64,000 bases of DNA. Origin: Streptomyces akebiae (GTDB lineage Bacteria; Actinomycetota; Actinomycetes; Streptomycetales; Streptomycetaceae). Where the stretch lies: assembly GCF_019599145.1 (NCBI RefSeq), contig NZ_CP080647.1, positions 496,001-560,000 of the forward strand, given 5' to 3'. The notes below the pieces were generated by a model. It saw only the letters and a program-made list of their open reading frames with translations. It did no database searches and was not told where the DNA came from. The position numbers and the translations under genes were made by a program. Shown piece after piece: positions 34,903 through 42,331 of the stretch (within the stretch, counting starts at the first letter, position 1; every line of letters starts with the position of its first letter).

Positions 34903-36168
34903 ATGCCCCTCTCCCCCACCCGCCGCAGCCGCAGGAACCGGCATCTCGGTGCCGTCGGCGTCGCCCTCGCGCTGACCGCCTCCGCCGCGGCGACCGCGAC
35001 CCCGGCGAACGCCGCTGCCGACCTGCGGGAGGTGATGTTCGTGGGCAACAACTGGGAGGGCACCGCGGACGTCATCAAGTCCTCCGGCGACTTCGCGAAG
35101 ATCGGCCGGGTCAACGTCATCCCCGACAAGGACGCGCGGATGGCGGAGATCAACGCCGATCCGATCCGCTGGATCGCGTTCATGACGATCCGCAACAGCG
35201 TGGGCGAGGGCCACGACCAGTTCGTGGACGACATGTACTCCACACCGGACGGCTCGTCGATGGTGGTCTCCCGGCCGAGCTTCGCCGACGTGGTCTCCAT
35301 CGACGTCAGGACCGGCGCCATCAACTGGCGCTTCGCGGTGTCGGGTTACCGCGCCGACCACATGGCGGTCTCCCCCGACGGCAAGCGCGTGGCGGTGTCC
35401 GCGTCGACCGGCAACACCGTGCACGTCCTGGACATCGTCACCGGCAAGCAGGTCGGTTCGTTCAAGACCGGCGACAAGCCGCACGAGAACATCTTCACCA
35501 AGGACGGCAAGTACATCTGGAACATGGCGATCGGTGATGTGAACACCCAGACCGACGCGCCCTGGCTGGACTGGACGAAGGGTGACCGGAAGATCACCGT
35601 CGCCGACGCGAACACCTTCCAGCAGGTCAAGGTGATCGACATGCGGGAGCGGCTCAACGCGATCGGGCTGAGCGACTACTCGGACGCGGTCCGTCCCGCC
35701 GCGTTCTCGCCCGACGAGACGAAGCTGTACTTCCAGGTGTCGTTCTTCAACGGCTTCTTCGAGTACGACATCGCCACCGACAAGATCACCCGCACCAAGA
35801 CCCTGCCGAAGTCCCCCGGGGTCAGCGACGACCGCACCACCTTCGTCAACGACTCCCGCCACCACGGTCTGACCATGAAGCCGGACGGCACCAAGCTGTG
35901 CATCGCGGGCACGATGGACGACTACGCGACCGTCGTGGACCGCGCGACCCTCCAGGAGGGCCCGCTCGTCCCCGTCTCCAAGCCGTACTGGTCGACCGTC
36001 AGCGGTGACGGCAAGTCCTGTGTGGTCTCCGAGAGCGGCGCCGACCAGGTCACCGCGATCGACTTCGCCACCGGGAAGAAGACCGTGTCCGTCGCAGTCG
36101 GCGACCACCCCCAGCGGGTGCGGGTGGCGAAGGTGCCCGCCGACTGGACCGGACCCTCGGCTAACTGA
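34903..36168 (+). CDS. Secreted YVTN-type beta-propeller protein
   Basis: A 421-residue precursor with a signal peptide (RRNRHLGAVGVALALTASAAATATPANAA) and repeated propeller blades. Typical blade ends are 'DDMYSTPDGSSMVVSRPSFADVVSIDVRTG', 'HMAVSPDGKRVAVSASTGNTVHVLDIVTG' and 'SGDGKSCVVSESGADQVTAIDFATG'. Such proteins bind ligands or partners outside the cell; no catalytic residues stand out. GGAGGA lies six bases before the ATG. It is divergent from a TetR gene, with palindromes in the promoter region, and so is probably inducible. The 3' end overlaps the convergent GH5 gene by eight bases. Confidence 0.86.
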   Translation: MPLSPTRRSRRNRHLGAVGVALALTASAAATATPANAAADLREVMFVGNNWEGTADVIKSSGDFAKIGRVNVIPDKDARMAEINADPIRWIAFMTIRNSVGEGHDQFVDDMYSTPDGSSMVVSRPSFADVVSIDVRTGAINWRFAVSGYRADHMAVSPDGKRVAVSASTGNTVHVLDIVTGKQVGSFKTGDKPHENIFTKDGKYIWNMAIGDVNTQTDAPWLDWTKGDRKITVADANTFQQVKVIDMRERLNAIGLSDYSDAVRPAAFSPDETKLYFQVSFFNGFFEYDIATDKITRTKTLPKSPGVSDDRTTFVNDSRHHGLTMKPDGTKLCIAGTMDDYATVVDRATLQEGPLVPVSKPYWSTVSGDGKSCVVSESGADQVTAIDFATGKKTVSVAVGDHPQRVRVAKVPADWTGPSAN

Positions 36169-38026
36169 ACCTGGTGGTCAGCCAGTTGGACAGCTCCGTC
36201 CGTGCCGCGCTCAGCTGCGTGGCGGACGGGGCTGTCGCGCCGTTGGTGACCAGGGCGTAGTGCAGCTTGCCCGTGTCGGCGGCGGTGAGGAGCAGGCGAC
36301 GGCTGCCGGTGCCGCCCGGTTCCTTGGCGGCGGCGACCGGCGTGGACGTGGTGTACGCCGGCGGTGCGGCCGTCACCCCGAGGTCGGACACCACCGTGGT
36401 GGACGCGGTGGGGAAGGACGCCGGGAGGTGCAGCTCGGTCGGTTCGGTGCTGCCGTCCGAGCGCCAGACCAACAGGGAGTACTGGCCGGAGCCGACCAAC
36501 GAGGAGACGTTCGGCAGGGAGCTGGGCACCGGGTTCCAGGTCAGCGTCGTGGAGCCGTCGCGCGAGCGGTCCTCGTAGGTGAAGGCGACCGTCCGGCCCG
36601 CGGTGGCGCTCGGGTAGATCCGGTCCAGCATCCGGGCGTCCTGCCGGAGCACGGCCGTTCCGGAGTCGTCGAGCCGTACGGCGGAGAGATCCTCGTCGTT
36701 CCAGGCGTCGCCCTCGACCTGCACCTTGTCGGGGTTGTCGTTCATCAGCTCGTGGTGGCGGCCCCAGTAGATGTCCCACTGCCACTGGGAGCCGGAGAGG
36801 ACCGGGCCGGAGGCGGTCGGGTTCGACCACCAGTCGACGCCCTTCACCCGGGAGTCGAGCGCCTGGTACATGGCCTTGTAGACCGTGGGCGCCTTGTCGG
36901 AGACCGAGCCGCTGAGCGGGTGTCCGAACTCGCTGACGATGGCCGTCGTGCCGCCGGCGGTGGCCCGGTCACGGACGGTACCGAAGTCGTTCACGTACTG
37001 GCCGTTCTCCGCCTTGCCCCACATGAAGACGCCGGAGATCGCCTTCTGGTCGTAGAAGTGGGTGTTGAAGACGTAGCGCGGTCCGATGGTGCCCGCGTCG
37101 AGGAGTCCGCCCTCCTGCTTCTGGAAGTCGATGTTGGCGTTCCAGAAGAGGTTCGGCTCGACGAACGCCGGCTTGGACTGCCAGCCCGCCGCGTCCATCC
37201 GGGCACGGAACTTGACGTAGAACGGCCACAGGACGTTCTTCTCCCACGTCCTGCTGGTCTGCCCGGAGTCGAGGGTCCCGGGGTGCGGCTCGTTCCACGG
37301 GTCGAAGCCCACGAGGCCCTGGAACTGGGCGGTCGTGAGATTCGCCTTCAGATACGTCATCGTCTTCTGCGCGGTGTCCAGGAAGGAGTCCTGGAGCCCG
37401 TAGGTGTTGTGCCAGAAGTCGTACGTCGCCTCCGTCACGGCCGCGTTGGAGGTGATGTTCTGGCCCCAGAACGGGCAGATGCCGCAGTACTCGTCGGGGT
37501 AGTCGCCGAGGTCGACGGCCCACTTGGGGGCGCCGTCGCCGGTGTACCAGCTGTCGGAGTCGAACAGCCAGCGGGAGTACAGGTCCTGGTGGAAGTCGGG
37601 GTAGACCTTGATCCCGGCGTCCAGGAACGCGCCCATCTGGGCGGTGGCCGCCGCGAGGTAGGAGGTGCTCACCTGCCCGCGCACCGGTTCCGCGTACGCC
37701 CAGGAGAGCAGGAAGCGGACGGAGTTGCCGCCGCCGAGCGCCCTGAGCGCGGTCGCCGACTTCTTCGCGTCGGCGACCGACGCGAAGGGCAGACCGTTGT
37801 TCTCCTTGAGTTTCGTCTCACCCGAGACGTTGTAGCCGCGCAGGACGACCTCGCGGCCGAGGCCGTCCTTGAAGGTTCCGCCGTCGACCGTGAGGGTGGC
37901 CGCGGCCTGGGCGTCGAACCAGAGTTCGTCAGTGAGAGCGGAGGCGGGCTGGGTGGAGCCCGCCGTGGTCAGGAAGCCGGTGAGGAGTACCAGAACACCG
38001 AGCAGACGAGTGCGCAATCTTGACAT
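36161..38026 (-). CDS. Secreted glycoside hydrolase family 5 enzyme
   Basis: A 621-residue precursor with a signal peptide (MSRLRTRLLGVLVLLTGFLTTAGSTQPASA), a GH5 TIM barrel and a C-terminal beta domain of about 170 residues. The acid/base Glu is in 'VGFDPWNEPHPG' and the nucleophile Glu in 'AIVSEFGHPLSG'. 'VLRGYNVSGETKLKEN' and 'RFLLSWAYAEP' resemble endoglycoceramidase-like GH5 members, so a glycolipid or beta-glucoside is a likely substrate (inference). An ATG at 38044 would add six residues. Confidence 0.9.
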   Translation of the reverse strand: MSRLRTRLLGVLVLLTGFLTTAGSTQPASALTDELWFDAQAAATLTVDGGTFKDGLGREVVLRGYNVSGETKLKENNGLPFASVADAKKSATALRALGGGNSVRFLLSWAYAEPVRGQVSTSYLAAATAQMGAFLDAGIKVYPDFHQDLYSRWLFDSDSWYTGDGAPKWAVDLGDYPDEYCGICPFWGQNITSNAAVTEATYDFWHNTYGLQDSFLDTAQKTMTYLKANLTTAQFQGLVGFDPWNEPHPGTLDSGQTSRTWEKNVLWPFYVKFRARMDAAGWQSKPAFVEPNLFWNANIDFQKQEGGLLDAGTIGPRYVFNTHFYDQKAISGVFMWGKAENGQYVNDFGTVRDRATAGGTTAIVSEFGHPLSGSVSDKAPTVYKAMYQALDSRVKGVDWWSNPTASGPVLSGSQWQWDIYWGRHHELMNDNPDKVQVEGDAWNDEDLSAVRLDDSGTAVLRQDARMLDRIYPSATAGRTVAFTYEDRSRDGSTTLTWNPVPSSLPNVSSLVGSGQYSLLVWRSDGSTEPTELHLPASFPTASTTVVSDLGVTAAPPAYTTSTPVAAAKEPGGTGSRRLLLTAADTGKLHYALVTNGATAPSATQLSAARTELSNWLTTRFS

Positions 38027-38360
38027 GTCCGCCACATTCGACATGTGCACTACCGTCCCAATGGGCAGGCGAGCCGTCAATAGCAACTGACGCACGAGTA
38101 AGTACCCATTTTCGCAAGACAGTTCACTTTTCACGGCCGATTCTTTGCCCTCGCGCGACCACGCCGGGGCTCGCCGCCGACCGCCGGGGCGACCGGGCCG
38201 CACGGGGGACGCCGCCGACCGCGGCCCTGCGGAATTCAGCCGATGTTCACCCGAACGTCACCACGAAGGGCCCTGCCGACGGAACCGGCCTATGGTTGAG
38301 CGCAGTTTGAGCCGATTTGTTCCGTACTCCGTCCGGCACACCTGAAAGGCGGTACGAGCG
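38027..38360. other. Divergent promoter region of the GH5 gene
   Basis: About 330 bases lie between the GH5 gene and the next small gene. The part next to GH5 is clearly less GC-rich (around 38075-38145), as expected of promoter DNA. No clear operator or hairpin was found. Confidence 0.4.
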
Positions 38361-38600
38361 GTGGACAGCTCTTTTCGCGGGCTCCGCGAACACAAGCCAG
38401 GCACTCGTGACTTCGACCCGAGGAGCGCCCTGCCCCGTCTCGACCGCCTCGGGGCACCGGACGGGGAGAAGCGCTCGGATTCGCGGAACGAGCGCTGCGC
38501 GTCGTTGTACGACGCGATACGGGACATGGGCAGGTACGAGGCGGCGGTGGAGGCGGAGAGACGCCGGACGGGCGGTGACGACCTCCTGCCCGGCCCGTGA
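38361..38600 (+). CDS. Small hypothetical protein
   Basis: A 79-residue, highly charged protein ('RDFDPRSALPRLDRLGAPDGEKR...RDMGRYEAAVEAERRRTGGDD') with one Cys and no signal peptide. Codon third positions are mostly G/C and AAAGGCGG lies about ten bases upstream of the GTG, so it is probably real. The composition resembles small cytoplasmic proteins of unknown function. No partner is evident. Confidence 0.5.
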   Translation: MDSSFRGLREHKPGTRDFDPRSALPRLDRLGAPDGEKRSDSRNERCASLYDAIRDMGRYEAAVEAERRRTGGDDLLPGP

Positions 38601-38671
38601 CGAAGTGACGCGAAAGGCCGAGCCGCGTGTGAGGGGCTCGGCGTGACTGACCACCATCGGGCTGGGCTTGC

Positions 38672-39235
38672 ATGGGCACAGAACCGCGGACCGACACTGG
38701 CTCGTCCCCCGAGGAGCCCCCGGGACGCACCACGGGGAACAAGTACTTCAAGGAGTTCATGAGGCTTGTGCACGTGAGCCTGCGGAGCTGGTGGTGGGGG
38801 GAACCGCTGGCGGCGACGTTCGGCGGTCTCGGGGGCGCCTGGATCGGGCACGACGACGACCTGCCGATGGACGAGGTGCTGGGCGTCGCCGTCTCCATGG
38901 TGGGTGTCATCATCGGGTCCGTGTTCGCCGTCCTGGCGATGATCACCCGCGCCTGCGACAACACCTTTCTGCGCAAGGCGAGAAAGGCCCGGCTCCTCCC
39001 CATCGTCAACTATCTGTGGCCGTTCTTCACCATCATCGCCATGGGGATCCTGTCCATCGTGTTCCTGCTGCTGATGGCGGGAATCTCCGAGGACGCGCCC
39101 ACACTGCTGCTCATGACGGTCAGTGCGTCGGCGGGCTTCTGCGTCCTGTGGACACTGGCCGGTCTGCTGCCCGCTCTGGGGGCGCTCATCGTGTTCACCC
39201 GCCTCATCGAGAAGACCTCGGGCGTGAACGACTGA
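38672..39235 (+). CDS. Hypothetical membrane protein, four helices
   Basis: A 187-residue integral membrane protein. A hydrophilic N-terminus of about 40 residues is followed by hydrophobic segments around 'AATFGGLGGAWIG', 'VLGVAVSMVGVIIGSVFAVLAM', 'LWPFFTIIAMGILSIVFLLLMAG' and 'FCVLWTLAGLLPALGALIVF'. No family motif is recognised. It stands between unrelated genes. Confidence 0.75.
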   Translation: MGTEPRTDTGSSPEEPPGRTTGNKYFKEFMRLVHVSLRSWWWGEPLAATFGGLGGAWIGHDDDLPMDEVLGVAVSMVGVIIGSVFAVLAMITRACDNTFLRKARKARLLPIVNYLWPFFTIIAMGILSIVFLLLMAGISEDAPTLLLMTVSASAGFCVLWTLAGLLPALGALIVFTRLIEKTSGVND

Positions 39236-39306
39236 GGACGGCCCGGACGGCACCGGTGCGGGGACGCGCGCATCACGTCTCCCGCACCGGTGGGGTCAGC
39301 CTCGCG

Positions 39307-39810
39307 TCACTCGTCGACGTTCAGCACGATGTGGGTCCGGTGACCGTCCAGCGTGATGTAGCCGTCTCCGTAGGCGGAGCGGTAATGCCCGGTGCCGCCG
39401 ACGATGGCCGTCTTGGCCGTGACCGGCTGCAGCGGCCGGTAGTCGACCATGTCGCTGAGGGTCAGCGTGCCCTTCTTCAGGCGCAGCACGCGGGTGCACT
39501 GCGCGGTGACCGCCTGGGCCCGGCTCTGCACCACGTCGCACTCCGACTCGCCGTCACCGGCGTGGCGCAGCTCCGTCTTCCCGGTCTTCTTGACCTTGTG
39601 CTTGGTGTACAGGTCCAGCGGGGTGGTCCAGGTACCGCCCACCACACCGTCCAGGGACGGCCAGGTGGCGACCCGGTTGACGCCGACGAGCTCGACCTTC
39701 TCGATGTCGTTGTCCTGGTCCTTCTGCTCGGCCTGCGCCGACGTCGGAAGAAGGGCGAGGGTGGTGCCTAGGGCGGTCACGACCACCCTGCGGACAGCCG
39801 ATGTGATCAC
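39307..39810 (-). CDS. Secreted AOC-like barrel protein, paralogue A
   Basis: A 167-residue precursor with a signal peptide (AVRRVVVTALGTTLALLPTSAQA). The mature part ends with 'TAKTAIVGGTGHYRSAYGDGYITLDG', the Gly-rich turn of allene-oxide-cyclase/dirigent-like beta-barrels. It aligns along most of its length with the protein encoded just upstream (39883-40356), sharing 'TAQCTRVLRLK' and 'PVTAK'. GTG 39810 has GGAGG six bases upstream. These bacterial barrels have no established reaction; the conserved Cys pair may form a disulfide outside the cell. Confidence 0.75.
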   Translation of the reverse strand: MITSAVRRVVVTALGTTLALLPTSAQAEQKDQDNDIEKVELVGVNRVATWPSLDGVVGGTWTTPLDLYTKHKVKKTGKTELRHAGDGESECDVVQSRAQAVTAQCTRVLRLKKGTLTLSDMVDYRPLQPVTAKTAIVGGTGHYRSAYGDGYITLDGHRTHIVLNVDE

Positions 39811-39882
39811 AGAACCTCCAGTTCGGACGGGGTGCACTCGGACGGCGGAACGGCCGACGTGCCGTCGGCGCGTGTGTGCCGG

Positions 39883-40356
39883 TCAGTCATCGACGTAGAG
39901 GTCGAAGACGATGCGCTTGCGCTCCAAGGTGATGTAGCCCTCGCCCTCGGCGTCGTTGTAGATGCCCGTGCCGCCCGCGATGGAGGTCTTGGCGGTGACG
40001 GGCTTGTGACCCGTGCGGCTGATCATGTCGTGGAGGGTGATCTCCCCGCCCTTGAGGCGCAGCACCCGCGTGCACTGGGCGGTGAACCGGTGGTGGTCCG
40101 CTTCGACGACGGTGCAGCGCGAGCCGCCGTCGCCGACGTACTTGCCCTTCGGGTCGTGCAGGTGCAGGTACGTGGTCCAGCTGTCGCCCGGCGCGGTGTG
40201 TTCCGGGGCGGTGTCGTACGCGGCATGACCGACGAGCTTGACCCGCACGACGTCCTCGTCCCCGACGTCCGCCGCGGCCGGCGCGGCGAGCGACATGGTG
40301 AGAGCTGCGGCCAGGGTGCCGAGGGTCACGGCGCCGCGGGCAGTGGCTGAGGGCAT
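39883..40356 (-). CDS. Secreted AOC-like barrel protein, paralogue B
   Basis: A 157-residue precursor with a signal peptide (AVTLGTLAAALTMSLAAPAAA). It shares the order of motifs with the downstream paralogue: 'VKLVGHAAY', 'GSRCTVVEADHHRFTAQCTRVLRLKGG', 'PVTAKTSIAGGTGIYNDAEGEGYITL'. The two genes form a tandem pair 72 bases apart, probably one transcript, and look like a local duplication. Function unknown; an exported small-molecule-binding or protein-stabilising barrel is possible. Confidence 0.75.
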   Translation of the reverse strand: MPSATARGAVTLGTLAAALTMSLAAPAAADVGDEDVVRVKLVGHAAYDTAPEHTAPGDSWTTYLHLHDPKGKYVGDGGSRCTVVEADHHRFTAQCTRVLRLKGGEITLHDMISRTGHKPVTAKTSIAGGTGIYNDAEGEGYITLERKRIVFDLYVDD

Positions 40357-40681
40357 GCATCCTCCCAGGTGGGTGACTGTGGGTGTTCGGAATCAGGAAC
40401 ATGGTCATTTCATGTACCGGGGGCCCGCATGGCAACGCGCCTTGCGCGGCGGGCGGCGCAGGCCACCCGAACAGGGGCGCGGACGGTCGTCCTCCTGGGC
40501 GTCCGGGCACCCGATCGGCCCCCTTCACGCGTGTGCACGTCGGCAGGGGGCGACCCGTCGGTGTGCCGTACCCCGGCCCTCGTACTTGGATGGAGGGGGA
40601 GCCCCCCGGGGCCGCGGTCCCCGGCACATCCACGGTCCGGCCCGCTCGGGCGTCCGGCGGTGGTGGCGAGAGGAGCGGACG
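40357..40681. other. Intergenic region, divergent promoters
   Basis: These 325 bases separate the AOC-like pair from the XdhC-like gene. I found no coding frame with proper bias, no tRNA-like fold and no strong inverted repeat. It should hold the two divergent promoters, but I cannot place them. Confidence 0.35.
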
Positions 40682-41791
40682 ATGCGTGAGATCCTCCCGG
40701 CGCTCGGCGAGTGGTACGCGGCGGGCTCCCCCTTCGGCCTCGCCACCGTCGTCGCGGTCAGCCGGAGCGCGCCGCGCGGGCCGGGGGCGGCCATGGCGGT
40801 CGGGCCCGGGGACGAGGTCGTGGGCAGCGTCTCCGGCGGCTGTGTGGAGGGCGCGGTGTTCGAGCTGGCCCAGGAGGTCGTGGCGTCCGGCGAGGCACGG
40901 TCGGCGACCTTCGGCTACAGCGACGACGACGCGTTCGCGGTGGGGCTGAGCTGCGGCGGGGAGATCACGCTCCTGGTGCGCCGGGTGACGGCGACCGAGG
41001 ATCCGTCGTTCGGGCAGGTCGTCGAGACGGTGGGCGCCGGGCTTCCGGTGACGGTGGCGACCGTGGTCGACGGCCCCGGACGGCGCGGTGCCACGCTGGC
41101 GGTGTGGCCGGACCGGACCCGCGGCTCCCTCGGTACGGAGGGCCTGGACGCCGCGGTCGCGGCCGACGCGCGCGGGGAGCTGGCCCAGGGGGTCACCGGA
41201 GCGCGGCACTACGGCCCGCACGGCGAGCGGCGCGAGGACTCGGTCACCGTCTTCCTGCACTCCTTCGCGCCGCCGCCCCGCATGCTGGTCTTCGGCGCGA
41301 TCGACTACGCGGCGGCGGTGGCCCGTATCGGCGACTTCCTCGGGTACCGGGTCACCGTGTGTGACGCCCGCCCGGTCTTCGCCACCCCGAAACGTTTTCC
41401 CCCCACCGTCGAGGTGGTCGTCGACTGGCCGCACCGCTATCTGCGCGGCACCGCCACCGACGAGCGCACCGTCGTCTGCGTCCTCACCCACGACCCCAAG
41501 TTCGACGTGCCGCTCCTGGAGGAGGCGTTGCGCCGGCCGGCGGCGTACGTCGGGGCTATGGGGAGCCGCCGGACGCACGAGGACCGCACCCGGCGGCTGC
41601 GGGAGGCCGGGCTCGGCCCGGGCGAACTGTCCCGGCTGCGCTCTCCCGTCGGCCTGGACCTCGGTGCCCGTACACCGGAGGAGGTGGCCGTGTCCGTCGC
41701 GGCGGAGATCGTCGCGCTGAGGTGGGGCGGCAGCGGGGTGCCGCTGACCGCGACGACCGGGCTGATCCATCCGCCGACCCCGCCCCGGTGA
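40682..41791 (+). CDS. XdhC/CoxF-family molybdoenzyme maturation protein
   Basis: A 369-residue protein with both family domains. The N-terminal XdhC-CoxI domain ('LATVVAVSRSAPRGPGAAMAV', 'GSVSGGCVEGAVFELA') is followed by the C-terminal Rossmann domain ('YVGAMGSRRTHEDRTRRL...RLRSPVGLDLGARTPEEVAVSVAAEI'). XdhC binds molybdenum cofactor, aids its sulfuration and inserts it in xanthine dehydrogenase-type enzymes. GAGGAG lies seven bases before the ATG. No xdhA/xdhB-like genes are in the window, so its client is elsewhere. Confidence 0.9.
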   Translation: MREILPALGEWYAAGSPFGLATVVAVSRSAPRGPGAAMAVGPGDEVVGSVSGGCVEGAVFELAQEVVASGEARSATFGYSDDDAFAVGLSCGGEITLLVRRVTATEDPSFGQVVETVGAGLPVTVATVVDGPGRRGATLAVWPDRTRGSLGTEGLDAAVAADARGELAQGVTGARHYGPHGERREDSVTVFLHSFAPPPRMLVFGAIDYAAAVARIGDFLGYRVTVCDARPVFATPKRFPPTVEVVVDWPHRYLRGTATDERTVVCVLTHDPKFDVPLLEEALRRPAAYVGAMGSRRTHEDRTRRLREAGLGPGELSRLRSPVGLDLGARTPEEVAVSVAAEIVALRWGGSGVPLTATTGLIHPPTPPR

Positions 41792-41815
41792 GCGGGGCGG
41801 CGGCGCGTCCCCCGC

Positions 41816-42319
41816 TCAGGTCCTGGGCGGCAGTCGGTGCAGGTGGACCTCCGTCAGCACGCCGTCCGCGACCGTCGCCGTCATGTAGGTGCAGTGGGGC
41901 CGGCGGCGGCGGTCGGTCGGGGAGCCGGGGTTGAGCAGGCGCAGGCCGGTGGACGTGGTCGTGTCCCACGGGATGTGGCTGTGGCCGAAGACCAGGACGT
42001 CGGTGTCGGGGAAGCGGGCGGCGCAGCGGGATTCGCGGCCCTGGGCGGGGCCGGTCTCGTGGACGACGGCCAGGCGCAGCCCGCCCGGTTCGGCACGGGC
42101 CACCTCGGGCAGACGGGCGCGCAGCCCGGGGCCGTCGTTGTTGCCGTACACGGCGATCAGCCGCCGTGAGCGGGCCTGGAGGAGGTCGAGGGTGGCCTCG
42201 TCCACCCAGTCGCCGGCGTGCACGACCACGTCGGCGTGCGGCAGTTCCGCGAGGAGCGGCGCGGGCAGTGCTTTGGCGCGCTTGGGCAGGTGGGTGTCGG
42301 AGAGGAGCAACAGGCGCAC
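41816..42319 (-). CDS. YfcE/MJ0936-type metallophosphoesterase
   Basis: A 167-residue calcineurin-like phosphoesterase. Metal ligands are visible in order: 'LLLSDTHLPK' (DxH), 'VVVHAGDWVDE' (GDxxD-like), 'VYGNNDGPG' (GNND), 'VVHETG' and 'VLVFGHSHIPWD' (GHSH). Small members of this group cleave phosphodiesters such as bis-pNPP; the natural substrate is unknown. It is convergent with XdhC and 12 bases downstream of the SpoIIE phosphatase gene on the same strand. Start GTG 42319. Confidence 0.9.
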   Translation of the reverse strand: MRLLLLSDTHLPKRAKALPAPLLAELPHADVVVHAGDWVDEATLDLLQARSRRLIAVYGNNDGPGLRARLPEVARAEPGGLRLAVVHETGPAQGRESRCAARFPDTDVLVFGHSHIPWDTTTSTGLRLLNPGSPTDRRRRPHCTYMTATVADGVLTEVHLHRLPPRT

Positions 42320-42331
42320 CCGGCCAGCGTG

